Shown here piece after piece: positions 8,992-17,664 of a DNA stretch of 64,000 nt; within the stretch, counting starts at the first letter, position 1, and every line of letters starts with the position of its first letter. This stretch comes from SAR202 cluster bacterium bin87 (GTDB lineage Bacteria > Chloroflexota > Dehalococcoidia > Lucifugimonadales > UBA3495). Position numbers and translations under genes: made by a program. Under the pieces are notes generated by a model, which had not been told where the DNA came from, did not search any database, and saw nothing but the letters and a program-made list of their open reading frames with translations. The stretch is from contig MPNC01000003.1 of assembly GCA_002238825.1 (NCBI GenBank), positions 1 through 64,000 of the forward strand, written 5' to 3'.

Positions 8992-9372
8992 TTGCAAGCG
9001 GCTTACCACGCTGAGGAGTTGTACCGTATCACGTGTAAAGACAATGTGCGCGATGTCCTCGCGGTCGTATCCGAGATTGCTGACACCAAGAGCGATCCCA
9101 ATGCTGAGCCGGGCAATGGCAACCTAGCGCGTCAGTGGAGCAGGTTGTCCGACGCCATCGCGCTGGCCGATACCTCCTACTCCTCGCTGAAAATGGAGCC
9201 GGAAGCACTGGAACTTGAAGAAGCGTTGTCGCACCCTGAAAAGGTGGGGATGTATCTCCGCGATGTGCAAAGCGCGTTGCAGGAAAGCCGTGAATCGCAA
9301 CGCAGGACCGTGATGACGGACAACGGCGTGGAGATAGACATCGCCACTAGTAGACCAACCGCTTTGAAATGA
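8992..9372 (+). CDS. Hypothetical protein, possibly truncated at the 5' end
   Basis: A plus-strand open frame of about 126 residues from a possible TTG at 8992 to the stop at 9370-9372. Composition looks coding (balanced, helical, rich in Glu/Ala/Leu, for example KMEPEALELEEALSHPEK). No family is recognised. It begins exactly where the HEAT remnant on the other strand ends, and no good ribosome site precedes it, so it may be the tail of a gene whose 5' part was lost. Confidence 0.35.
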   Translation: MQAAYHAEELYRITCKDNVRDVLAVVSEIADTKSDPNAEPGNGNLARQWSRLSDAIALADTSYSSLKMEPEALELEEALSHPEKVGMYLRDVQSALQESRESQRRTVMTDNGVEIDIATSRPTALK

Positions 9373-9467
9373 TGGGAATCCGTCTTCACGCCTTGCTTTA
9401 GACCGACTTCGCTGGGGAACCAGGACGAAGCCAGCAACTCATCGTTTCAAAGATTTCGGACCACTAG
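9347..9467. repeat. Imperfect inverted repeat
   Basis: A 27-base arm at 9347-9373 (CTAGTAGACCAACC...) matches the reverse complement of 9441-9467 at 20 of 27 positions, with about 67 bases between. A third copy in the left arm's orientation lies at 11222-11248 (23 of 27 matches), so the thiolase/DUF35 genes sit between inverted copies. Confidence 0.5.
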
Positions 9468-9553
9468 CTGCCGACGCCAAGAACCGCCGCCTGATTCCCG
9501 CCGAACTGACACTGTGACGGAGAGAAAGTCAGGGCAACCCTACGGGGACATGG

Positions 9554-9967
9554 CTACTGTCCGACTCTCCTGAACTTGGGCAGGGTGATCTCGTCGTTGA
9601 CCGCCTCAAAGACTACCTCCACTTCCATGCCGATCTCGATGTCGTCCGCGTCACAGTCCACCAGATTGCTGATAAGGTGGACCCCCTCCTCCATCTCAAC
9701 TTCCACCACGCCCCAGGGGAGACGCTCCCGGAAGGCTGGGTTCACCGGCTGGCGGGTTATGACGTAGGTGTAGACCTTACCCTTCCCCGGCGACTCCACC
9801 CACTCCAGGTTGGACGAAGCGCACTCCGGGCAGTTGGGTCTTGGCGGATGGCAAAAGGAACGGCAGTCCAGGCAACGCCGCAGCACCAGCCGGTGCTGCC
9901 GGCACTGGTCCCAGAATTCCTGGTTGTCCAGGTTGGGCACCGGCAGGGGAAAATTAGCGGTAGTCAC
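9554..9967 (-). CDS. DUF35 OB-fold / zinc-ribbon acyl-CoA-associated protein
   Basis: A 137-residue DUF35-type protein. It has the N-terminal helix (NQEFWDQCRQHRLVLRRC), a rubredoxin-like zinc ribbon (C...C...CPEC, about residues 22-50) and a C-terminal OB fold (about 60-135, with GKGKVYTYVITRQP). Proteins of this family bind acyl-CoA and form heteromers with thiolase-like partners, for example in sterol side-chain aldolases. The gene starts a few bases after the thiolase-like gene stop and is surely in the same operon, matching the usual pairing. Confidence 0.9.
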   Translation of the reverse strand: MTTANFPLPVPNLDNQEFWDQCRQHRLVLRRCLDCRSFCHPPRPNCPECASSNLEWVESPGKGKVYTYVITRQPVNPAFRERLPWGVVEVEMEEGVHLISNLVDCDADDIEIGMEVEVVFEAVNDEITLPKFRRVGQ

Positions 9968-9974
9968 AGCTGAC

Positions 9975-11111
9975 TCACCTCCTCAGTATCAGGGCACCCG
10001 AGCCGTCGCCACTGTCAACCAGACCCAACTCCGCGCCCTCCACCTGGGCCGGCGACTGTCCCCGCAACTGACGCACCACTTCGATGATCTGGTTCATGCC
10101 CTGAAGGTAGGCCTCGGATAGATGCCCGCCGGAAGTGTTGACCGGCAGTTCTCCGCCCACTTCAATCCTGCCCCTCTCGACGAAGGGCCCGCCCTCGCCG
10201 CGCTGGCAGAAACCGTAGTCCTCCAGCTTGGTGATGATCACCGGGCTGAAATGGTCGTAGAAGCCGACCACGTCAATGTCCTGCGGGGTGACCCCGGCCT
10301 CACCGAACAACTCGGGCGCCAGCAGGGCTCCGCCGCTTTCGTCCCAGGAACGCCCGTGCCCGTCCATACCGGCCAGCAGCGTTTGGGCAGCGCTGGTTAT
10401 GTACACCGGCGCGTGTTTCAGGTTGGCCGCCCTTTCCGCCGAGGTGATGACGAAAGCGTTGGCCCCGTCGGCCTCCAGCGCGCAGTCCAGTATGTGCAGG
10501 GGGTCGAAGAACATTCTGGAGGTCAGGTAGTCCTCCATGGTGATGGGCCGCCCGTGCATGATGGCCTTGGGGTTGAGACAGGCGTTATTTCGGAAGGCCA
10601 CCGCCACCGCGCCAAAATGTTCCATCTTGGTGCCGAACTCGTGCATGTGGCGACGCGCCCGTAGTGCGCTGGATTGCCCCGGCACCAACAGGCCGTAAGG
10701 CTCGGTGAATGCGGAGCTGCCCAGGCCCCGGCGGGTGGTGACGGTGCCGGAGCCGTAGCGTTGCCCGGAGCGGCCGTTGACCGAACGATACACCAGCACG
10801 TTGTTGACCACGCCCTGGGCAACGGCCATCGCCGACTGTATGACCAAGCCGCAGGCGGCCCCGCCCAGCGGCCCCAATTCGCCGTAGTACCGCAGGTAGG
10901 GAATACCCAGGCAGGCGGCCAATTCCCCCTGGGGTGTGGAGTCGGCGGTAAACTTCACGATGCCGTCAATATCCTGGGGAACAAGACCCGCGTCGGCGAT
11001 GGCGCGGTTTGCCGCCTCCACGGCCATGTTCAACTCGGTCCTGCCGGAGTCCCGGTTGTAGACCGTCTCTCCCACGCCAACGATAGCGCATTTGTCCTTC
11101 AAGGTGCTCAT
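9975..11111 (-). CDS. Thiolase-like lipid-transfer protein / acyl-CoA aldolase-type enzyme
   Basis: A 378-residue thiolase-fold protein of the SCP-x/Ltp group starting at MSTLKDKCAIVG, with AGGAGG about eight bases upstream. Recognisable segments are the N-terminal CAIVGVGET, the core GPLGGAACGLVIQSAM, YDHFSPVI near residue 289 and the C-terminal NTSGGHLSEAYLQGMNQ. The position of the usual nucleophilic cysteine is not a clear thiolase active site, so it resembles Ltp2-type aldolases that work with a DUF35 partner, encoded directly downstream. Likely role: cleavage or formation of C-C bonds in CoA-linked side chains; the substrate is unknown. Confidence 0.85.
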   Translation of the reverse strand: MSTLKDKCAIVGVGETVYNRDSGRTELNMAVEAANRAIADAGLVPQDIDGIVKFTADSTPQGELAACLGIPYLRYYGELGPLGGAACGLVIQSAMAVAQGVVNNVLVYRSVNGRSGQRYGSGTVTTRRGLGSSAFTEPYGLLVPGQSSALRARRHMHEFGTKMEHFGAVAVAFRNNACLNPKAIMHGRPITMEDYLTSRMFFDPLHILDCALEADGANAFVITSAERAANLKHAPVYITSAAQTLLAGMDGHGRSWDESGGALLAPELFGEAGVTPQDIDVVGFYDHFSPVIITKLEDYGFCQRGEGGPFVERGRIEVGGELPVNTSGGHLSEAYLQGMNQIIEVVRQLRGQSPAQVEGAELGLVDSGDGSGALILRR

Positions 11112-11221
11112 GTACGGCCCTCCTGTCTTGGCCAAACACCCGTCGCCGCAAGGAATGGTGGTGGTTACCGGCGGCGGGCGGGGCACGAATTGGGCTGTGG
11201 CCTCTCCCTGGTAGTCCAGGG

Positions 11222-11248
11222 CTAGTAAACCAACATCTTTGAATTGAT
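11222..11248 (+). repeat. Third copy of the 27-base flanking repeat
   Basis: Matches 9347-9373 at 23 of 27 positions and is inverted relative to 9441-9467. It lies about 110 bases upstream of the thiolase start, so the two-gene cassette is bracketed. Confidence 0.5.
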
Positions 11249-11292
11249 GGATGAGTAATTGGCAGCCTGACGGGAGAGCAGCGATTCCCGAA

Positions 11293-11340
11293 TATTGCTG
11301 TGCAATCAGGCTAACTGATTAACGACAATAAGGAATGCCG
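11293..11340 (+). pseudogene. Relic of the C-terminus of the small protein encoded at 30831-31070
   Basis: The plus strand reads VQSG-stop-LINDNKEC, against HQSGKQLIDDNKEC at the end of the 79-residue protein at 30.8 kb. Seventeen consecutive bases (ACGACAATAAGGAATGC) are shared. The copy has a stop codon and no upstream open frame, so it is a decayed fragment. Confidence 0.5.
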
Positions 11341-11374
11341 GCCTGTTGCCTCACCGAAGAATGTTACCGAAACT

Positions 11375-12006
11375 TTAGCACCGGGGATCCGTTCCCACCA
11401 GCGGCATTCCCGGGGATCCGTTGGGTGCCGTTGGTGCTGCAGCAGTCCCGGCGTACACCAGCTCTTTGGCCATGATGCCGCGCCACTCTTTCAGCCGGCG
11501 CTGCATGGTTCGCAACTGAGCCTCGCTGAACCGGTTCGGGTGTTCAATCCGCAACCGTCCCATTAGTGCCTTGCCGGTTGCATCCGGCTCGGCATGCAAC
11601 CAAGCCAGCACGTCTGCCCACACCCCTTCGAAGGGATCCTTGCGGGTTCGCCAGTGCCGCGGCGCCCGCACTTTCACCATGTGGGTGGGGCGTGCCTCGC
11701 CCTGCCGCCACAGACTGGGCAGTTTGGCCAGGAACGTTTCGAGGCTTTCACCGCTTGGCGTTTCCCTCACTTTCGGAGTCCTTGTTGCCACCAGGGCAGA
11801 CTGGGCTTCCCGAATGCTGTGCAGCAGCAGCACCGGGTCCAAACCGGACCGATACTCGTTCAACTCAGCCTTCAGCTCATTGCCGGTTGCGTCGTGCCCG
11901 ATCAGCCGGTCGCAGGGTGTGGCGGGCGGACTGTAACGCTTGACGGTGGTGGCACCGTCCCGGATCTTATCGATGAGTTTGAACGATGGCTGGAAGAAGT
12001 TCACGC
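11375..12006 (-). pseudogene. C-terminal fragment of an integrase-type (DDE) transposase
   Basis: The minus frame from about 12004 to 11375 contains VNFFQPSFKL, YSPPATPCDRLI, LDPVLLLHSIREAQSAL and RTRKDPFEGVWADVLAWL, which I recognise as the C-terminal part of a DDE transposase of the IS481/ISNCY-like integrase kind. The catalytic N-terminal two thirds are missing. Similar ~31-base sequences (GCCTGTTGCCTCA...ATGTTACCGAA) lie at 11341-11372 and 12005-12035 in the same orientation, exactly at both ends of the fragment, so an internal deletion or recombination between element copies probably produced it. An ATG at 12187 gives an open frame, but its first 60 codons are unrelated. Confidence 0.7.
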
Positions 12007-12187
12007 CTGTTGCCTCATTGAGAAATGTTACCGAACCATCAGCGTTTGGTGGCACCCACGGCCAGCGCCATTTAGAAGTTCCGCCGCAAAGCATCCGTAG
12101 AGATGATTTGTCCGTGCGATGCGCCGGCATCCGTCCCTTTGTGATACCCGCGGTGCTTCGCTCAATATTAGCCGTTACGTGAACCAA

Positions 12188-12757
12188 GCCTGGTAAAGCC
12201 AGCCCTGAGCAAAGCCGGGCCGTGGCGCAGTAGAGGATGAGTTTGCGGACTGTTCATGGCCACCAGCAACCGCCCGTTGTGCACGTCCTCGCCCTGTTAC
12301 ATGATCCCGTCTACCGCGAGGCGAACGCTGGGACGATACGTATGGAATGGCCGCGCATCCTGCTGCCGCACTGGCCCAACGATGATGTGGATGAGTCGCG
12401 TACGGCAATTGCCGCGCGGCAGATGTCTGCCCCGCGGCCACAGTATTTCCGAGCTGTTGATGGCTATGCCGGAACCTATAGTCGCGCCGATGGTGACGCA
12501 GCCGCCGGGCATCGCGGCAACATTCCGGAAGACAATATTCATCGTGGATGGGTTGTCGACTTGGTTGAGTTCGGCCTCCTCGGTTTCATCGTCGGTAGAC
12601 TGTCCCGGAAGTGCAATGCGACCGCGCGACGACTGCAGGCTGGGCTCAGAGCCTATCCCAAAAACAACGGGATAGGCTCTTGGTTCAATCGGCGCCTAGT
12701 GGACACAACGGAGACCGGGCGACTGGCCTTTCGCCCCTATGCTCCGCAGGCAACGAC
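12188..12757. other. Intergenic region without a convincing gene
   Basis: About 570 bases. A minus-strand open frame (12542-12297, 81 codons) has protein-like composition but no recognisable family and no good start site, so I do not call it. The one clear element is the hairpin at 12648-12680. Confidence 0.4.
12648..12680. terminator. Perfect 12-bp hairpin, possible terminator
   Basis: AGAGCCTATCCC (12648-12659) and GGGATAGGCTCT (12669-12680) form a perfect stem with a 9-base loop. There is no T-run on either side, but it lies about 80 bases downstream of the end of the Rieske-amidohydrolase gene (minus strand), where a terminator is expected. Confidence 0.5.
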
Positions 12758-14782
12758 CTACCCCCAGCCGTTCCGCAATAGGCATCCGGGCATCGCTCCA
12801 GTGGGCTCGCCGTCCTCAAAGGTGATCTCGCCGTTCACCAGCGTCCAGCGGTAGCCCTTGGCCTTCTGGATCCGGCGCCACTCGCCGCCGGGCAAGTCCT
12901 CGGCCACCTCAGAAGGCAGCACTTCCAGCTTCTCCAGATCATAGACGACCATGTCCGCCGGCGCGCCCTCACGCAGCGCTCCCCGGTCCTGGAATCCGCC
13001 GAAGTGGGCCGGCAGATACGATAGCTTGAAGTGGGCGTCCTCCAGGGTGATGACCTGTTCGTCTCGCACCAGCCAGGCCAGCATATCCGTCGGATAGATG
13101 CCGGCGGTCAGGAACTTGACGTGCGCGCCCCCGTCGGAAACACCGGCAACAACGTGGTTGGAGTCCAGCACCTCCGCCGTGTACTGCGCTACATCGCGCC
13201 CCTGGGTGTCGGCATAGAACTCCGTGGCCAGGTCGTCCTCCACGCACATGTCCAGCAGCGCGTCGATAACATGCTTGCCCTGTTCGTCGGCGATTTGCTG
13301 AACGGTCAGGCCGGCCTGCGGGCTGGAAGTCTCGGTCTCGTCCGGCGCCAGAGCAATCATGCGCCCATCGACGACGTTGACGACGAAGGACTTCAAGCGC
13401 AGCTCGCCGTTGGTGATGCAACGCCCGCCGTCATGCTCGTATTCGTAGCCGTGGGTATCGCAGACGAACTTGTCTCCTTCATCATCCACGCAACCGCCCT
13501 GGTGCGGGCAGACCACCGACAGCAGCTTGTAGCCGTCGCGGGTGTTGACCAGGAAATAGTCTGCCCCGCTGACATTGACCTTGGCGGGCATCCGGGTGAA
13601 GTCGGTCTCAGCGCCGATGTCGATCTTCACCTTGCGCGTCATCACCTGCAGGCTGCCCACGGAGCCGGGCGTCACCTGGGTGGGGCGCCGACCCGAGTCC
13701 CATTCTTCCTTCAGCTTGAGGCGCATATCCGGATCGGACATCTTGGCCTTCCTGGTGGCCTTGTCGCCCAGCGTGACCTCGCGCCACATGGGAGTGTCGT
13801 CGAACAGATTCCAGTCTTCGAAAGTGAGTTCAAACCCTCCGCGGCGGGTATTGCCTTGTCCGTAAACCCGCAAGCCACGCTCAGCGCAGCTCTCCAGCCA
13901 GCGGATGCGCTCGCGGTGCTGTTCGGGGTGTACCGAGTTGGGAGATACCGTCTGGTACAGCACCGGACGGTTCGAGACCTCGGCTACCCTTTCAAAGAAC
14001 AGGCGAGCCCCTTCGCCCAAAGGCCGCCCTTCCTCGCCGGTCTCCTGGTAGGCCAACTCGATGAAACCCTCGTCCCGGTCGGCCAGCACATTGGCGAAGG
14101 TCAGCACCTCGTGCTCGGACAGCATATCGGTAATCATCGGGGTGCCGTCGTAGTCCCGCTGCACGGAGTTCACCCCCAGCACCTGGGCCGACCAGCCACA
14201 TGCGCCGTGGTCCATGGCCTCGTGGATGAGACGCACCATTTCCTGCAGTTCGTCCTCCGTGGGGCGGCGGTTCTTGGCCTCGTCCCAACCCATGACCCAG
14301 GCGTAGAGCGGCGTCAGCGGCACGTAGGTCAGGCAGTTCACCCCCTTGGGAGTGTTGCCGAGACTTTCCATGAAATCGGGGAAAGTCACCCAGTTCCACG
14401 GCATCCCTTCCTTCATGGCGTCGTAGGGAATGGCCTCGTTACGGGTCATGCTGAGCATCGCCCGGTCCTGGTCCTCCACCCGCGAAGGCGCAAATCCGAA
14501 CCCGCAGTTGCCCAAGGCAACGGACGTTACGCCGTGCCAGCCCGACAGGGTGCAGTAGGGATCCCAGAAAATCTGGGCGTCGTAGTGCGTGTGCAAGTCA
14601 ACGAACCCCGGCGCCACAATCAGACCTTCCGCGTCAATTACCCGGTCGGCGGTGCCGCCGTTCAACCCGCCGATCCTGGCGATCCTACCGTCCTTGATGG
14701 CAATGTCGCTCACGTACCGCGGCGTCCGCGTCCCGTCTACTATGGTGCCCTTCCTGATGATAATGTCGTAATCCGCCATCAT
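12758..14782 (-). CDS. D-aminoacylase-type amidohydrolase with an internal Rieske [2Fe-2S] domain
   Basis: A 674-residue protein. Residues 1-370 and 485-674 form an amidohydrolase of the N-acyl-D-amino-acid deacylase family: HTHYD (64-68), Cys93 in GNCGFGFAPS, SDGGAHV (549-555), and the C-terminal beta-sandwich that completes the fold. Between them, residues about 380-480 read as a complete Rieske ferredoxin domain: CPH (425-427) and CDTH (441-444) supply the two Cys and two His cluster ligands, followed by DGGRC and a hydrophobic FVVNVVDG. The spacing between the ligand pairs (13 residues) is shorter than the usual 15-17. A hydrolase joined to an electron-transfer domain is unexpected; the cluster could be structural, regulatory or remodelled. 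Confidence 0.85.
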   Translation of the reverse strand: MMADYDIIIRKGTIVDGTRTPRYVSDIAIKDGRIARIGGLNGGTADRVIDAEGLIVAPGFVDLHTHYDAQIFWDPYCTLSGWHGVTSVALGNCGFGFAPSRVEDQDRAMLSMTRNEAIPYDAMKEGMPWNWVTFPDFMESLGNTPKGVNCLTYVPLTPLYAWVMGWDEAKNRRPTEDELQEMVRLIHEAMDHGACGWSAQVLGVNSVQRDYDGTPMITDMLSEHEVLTFANVLADRDEGFIELAYQETGEEGRPLGEGARLFFERVAEVSNRPVLYQTVSPNSVHPEQHRERIRWLESCAERGLRVYGQGNTRRGGFELTFEDWNLFDDTPMWREVTLGDKATRKAKMSDPDMRLKLKEEWDSGRRPTQVTPGSVGSLQVMTRKVKIDIGAETDFTRMPAKVNVSGADYFLVNTRDGYKLLSVVCPHQGGCVDDEGDKFVCDTHGYEYEHDGGRCITNGELRLKSFVVNVVDGRMIALAPDETETSSPQAGLTVQQIADEQGKHVIDALLDMCVEDDLATEFYADTQGRDVAQYTAEVLDSNHVVAGVSDGGAHVKFLTAGIYPTDMLAWLVRDEQVITLEDAHFKLSYLPAHFGGFQDRGALREGAPADMVVYDLEKLEVLPSEVAEDLPGGEWRRIQKAKGYRWTLVNGEITFEDGEPTGAMPGCLLRNGWG

Positions 14783-15012
14783 TTCCCCCTTATTGGAATT
14801 AGACTCTGAGATGTATCCCGAATGTAATGACGAAATACGTCAGAACCACGTCCTCGCGTCAGTCTAAATTGCCATCATTGCCGGCGTCAATAACTTTTAT
14901 TCGCACCAAGCCTGAATCGACCAGCGAGAGCGTGGGGTCTGCGCACTGAACAAGGGGAGGGCGCTCCTGTGCATCCGGGATGATGGTTTTGAAACAGACG
15001 CCCAATGCCAAA
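14783..15012. other. Intergenic region
   Basis: About 230 bases between the amidohydrolase start and the IS630 remnant. No gene or repeat was recognised; it should contain the amidohydrolase promoter. Confidence 0.4.
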
Positions 15013-16197
15013 CTAAACTGGAGCCACGGTGAAATCTACATTTGCAGGCCGGAGAGTGTCGGCCGGGGCGCTGGCGGTCGGTTCATCCGCTTGTGCTTGC
15101 CGCATGATCCGGCATCGTCGCTTGACTTCCTCGCGGCGACTGGACAGACGGGCGAAAAAGTCGCCCACCTGCTCCTGCACCGCGGCACGGGTGCCCAGGC
15201 ACTGGTTGGCGGTCGCTTCCTGACGTGCCCAGCCCCAGATGGCCTCGTCAGCTTTGAAGTCTGGGCTGTAGCTGGGCAGATTCATCAGGCGCAAGTTCGG
15301 GCCGGGCGTGGCCAGGTAGGCTCGCAGCGCGTCGCCCCGATGGGCTGGCGAATTGTCCCAGATCACGGTCAGTGGTTCAGGGTGTCGCTCCCGCAGTTGT
15401 CGCAGGAAGGCGGCTGAGGTGGCGGAGTTGCTGTTGCCCTCCAGTTCCATCACCTCCACCTCGCCGGTTTCCAGACTTACCGCTGAGTAGTAGCTGGCCT
15501 TCTCACCACGTCGCGGGCTGGTGGAGTCCACCAGGGCCGGTTCTCCTTTCAGGACCCACTTGCCACGCAGATCAGCGTCTGCTCGAAAGTGGGCCTCGTC
15601 AGCAGTGGGCCTCGTCAGCAAAGAATATCTTGGCCTCAGTCCGTCGGGCCGCCTCTGTTAGCGCGACATACTCCGCCACAAAGGCTTCCCGCCGCGCTGG
15701 GTCCGCCTTGACCAACCGCTTCTTGGGGCGCTTCAGCACAAACCCCAAACGGTGCAGAGCCTGTCCTGTACTCGATACGGGATAGTTCAGGCAACTGCTC
15801 CGGCTCAGCTTCAACCCGAACCGTTCCTCTACAAACCGGCGAACCACCTTCCAGTTCCAGTTGGACAGATCGATGCCCGCCGCAACTGGCGGTTGCTCCA
15901 CCGCCCCTTTCAACCTCTCCTGCTGCGCCTGGTCAGGAGCGGGGGGAACCACCGGTCGGCTCGAATATCAGGGCTGCAGGCCCTCCCTCACCGAATGCCG
16001 ACACCCAACGGCCTATGGTATGGGGCCCGTTCCAGCGCCTCCGCCGTGGCCACTGCCGTCCAGCCTCGGGCCAGCATACAAAGGGCATACCAACGCGCCC
16101 GTGCCCGGGGCGTGGGAGCCAAGATCATCCGCTGGTGCAGATCCTTGACTCCCATCTGCCATCGTTCCAGAGACCGGTCTATCTCCCTCACGCCCAT
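15013..16197 (-). pseudogene. IS630-family transposase with three frame disruptions
   Basis: Pieced together over three frames this is a ~390-residue IS630 transposase. The N-terminal helix-turn-helix part begins MGVREIDRSLERWQ (16197). One frame slip lies near 16035, a second near 15945 in a run of C, and a third is caused by an exact 16-base tandem duplication (15589-15604 and 15605-15620). The last falls on the first catalytic motif, so FFADEAH is read twice in different frames. The second catalytic region (VIWDNSPAHRG) and the third (SPDFKADEAIWGW) are still readable in the last segment. Three lesions mean it is dead rather than programmed frameshifting. Confidence 0.8.
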
Positions 16198-16289
16198 CTT
16201 GAACCCCTCGTAACTCCCGAGACCAGCTAACCCGGGCCCTCCACAAATGCACCCTATATCTCTGCGTATTTCACCTTGGCCTCGGTTTA
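15014..16289 (-). mobile_element. IS630-family insertion sequence, inactive
   Basis: The element runs between TA dinucleotides at about 15014 and 16288. Its ends form imperfect inverted repeats: TAAACTGGAGCCACGGTGAA at the left, and the reverse complement of about 16262-16289 reads TAAACCGAGGCCAAGGTGAA. IS630/Tc1-type elements insert at TA and carry one transposase gene, as here. The transposase is broken. A related solo end is present at 32911-32940. Confidence 0.75.
15589..15620. repeat. 16-base tandem duplication inside the transposase
   Basis: GTGGGCCTCGTCAGCA occurs twice with no gap. Removing one copy restores the ...KIFFADEAHFR... reading frame, so the duplication is a secondary lesion. 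Confidence 0.9.
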
Positions 16290-16358
16290 GTGGGTACGCG
16301 TGAGGCTCGCTGTCTGCACCACTCTGGGGCGAACTGTCTCGCTGACAAAAATGGTGGC

Positions 16359-17639
16359 TCAGTCCAGCCCGAATTGCTCCCGGGCGTTCTGGCCCATCAT
16401 GCGGGCTATGACGTTCCGTTCTACTCGCGCCTGGGTCAGCGCCTGGATGGCGTCCCAAGCGCTGGTCGTGTCGTGGTGCGGATACCGGGAACCCCAGACG
16501 ATTTTATTTTCGTAGGCATGCGGGAGCTCCTGGATCATGCGCTCTTGAGCGTCGAACCCCAGCATGACGTGGCCTTCTTCCCACATTTCTTCAGGATCGG
16601 TCCTGACGGAATAATAATGCTGAAGAGGTATGACCCGTGTCGATGCCTCCATTTTCTCCAGGACTTCGTCCATCCAGGAGGCCTTGCCGTGGGCCATGAC
16701 CACCCTCATCTCAGGGAAGCGCTGCATGACGGTGTAGCCGATCAGCGTGGACGCGACGAACATATGGTTGTCCAGCCATGGGGACAATATCGGCGCCAGG
16801 GGATGCCCCAGCGGGATCATTCCCGTCGCCGGGGATGCCCGGTTGCGGTCACTGGTGCTGCCGCCAGCGAAGGGGCCCCCACCGCCGCCGCCGAGGCCGG
16901 CGGTCTGTGAGAACCGGCCGCTGATCTTTTCTACGAAGGGACCATGGGAAGTCCACTCCGGATTCCATAGGCCGGCCGTGGGATGCACGGCGGCGGCCAA
17001 CCCCAGGTTCTCCAGTTCTGCCCAAAGGGGATCGTAGTAGGGGTGGGTCAGGTACCGTCCTTCCATGAACATGGGCCGGATGAACGCTCCACGGAAACAT
17101 CGCGACCCGGAGACGCGGCGCAGTTCGGCTGAAGCAAAGTCCATGTTGCCCAGGGGGACCATCGCGGCGGCGAACAGACGGTCCGGCGCGGCCTCACAGA
17201 AATCTGCAATCCAGTCGTTGTACGCCCGCGCCAGCGCCCAGGCCACGTCCGGATCCTCAACCAGGTGAAAACCCTCGGCGAACCACGTCGGGTAAAGGAA
17301 GGTCTGGTCGATTCCCATGGCATCCATATCCCGGAGCCTGGCCTGTGGGTCAGATGCGCCTTCACACATCGGATGGCGGGTATCCGGGTCCAACTCGCCA
17401 ACGGAGTCCCAGGTCATTCCGGGCTTCCAGATGGCATGACGAGGAATGTTGGGGTTCGCGCTGTCTCGAAACACCTGGCCGTTGATCTTGAGATACGAGT
17501 CGAAACGCCCTTCTTCGCGCCAGAGGGCGATTTTACCCGGGACCCTGTACTCGGGCTCCAAGTATTTCTCCCACACGTCGCGGGGTTCCACCACGTGGGA
17601 ATCGCTGTCGAAAACAACGAAGTCTTTGCTCATAGTCAT
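16359..17639 (-). CDS. Amidohydrolase-2 family metal-dependent hydrolase/decarboxylase
   Basis: A 426-residue protein of the amidohydrolase-2 (ACMSD-like) family, with an N-terminal metal motif DSDSHVVEP (about residues 10-18), an arginine/aspartate core (RLRDMDAMGIDQ), a His in AAAVHPTAGLW and AHGKASW, and a C-terminal catalytic Asp in WGSRYPHHDTT. A Gly-rich insert near residue 250 is unusual. Family members cleave C-C or C-N bonds of small aromatic or carbonyl compounds; the substrate is unknown. It lies 25 bases downstream of a paralogue at 17665-19029, so both are probably co-transcribed. No good Shine-Dalgarno is seen at this start. Confidence 0.88.
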   Translation of the reverse strand: MTMSKDFVVFDSDSHVVEPRDVWEKYLEPEYRVPGKIALWREEGRFDSYLKINGQVFRDSANPNIPRHAIWKPGMTWDSVGELDPDTRHPMCEGASDPQARLRDMDAMGIDQTFLYPTWFAEGFHLVEDPDVAWALARAYNDWIADFCEAAPDRLFAAAMVPLGNMDFASAELRRVSGSRCFRGAFIRPMFMEGRYLTHPYYDPLWAELENLGLAAAVHPTAGLWNPEWTSHGPFVEKISGRFSQTAGLGGGGGGPFAGGSTSDRNRASPATGMIPLGHPLAPILSPWLDNHMFVASTLIGYTVMQRFPEMRVVMAHGKASWMDEVLEKMEASTRVIPLQHYYSVRTDPEEMWEEGHVMLGFDAQERMIQELPHAYENKIVWGSRYPHHDTTSAWDAIQALTQARVERNVIARMMGQNAREQFGLD

Positions 17640-17664
17640 CGCACGTCATCCGATGGACTGCCGG

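Noticed and set aside
13031-14809. 592-codon plus-strand ORF over the amidohydrolase
   Set aside because: Antisense shadow; the minus-strand product has clear catalytic and cluster-binding motifs.
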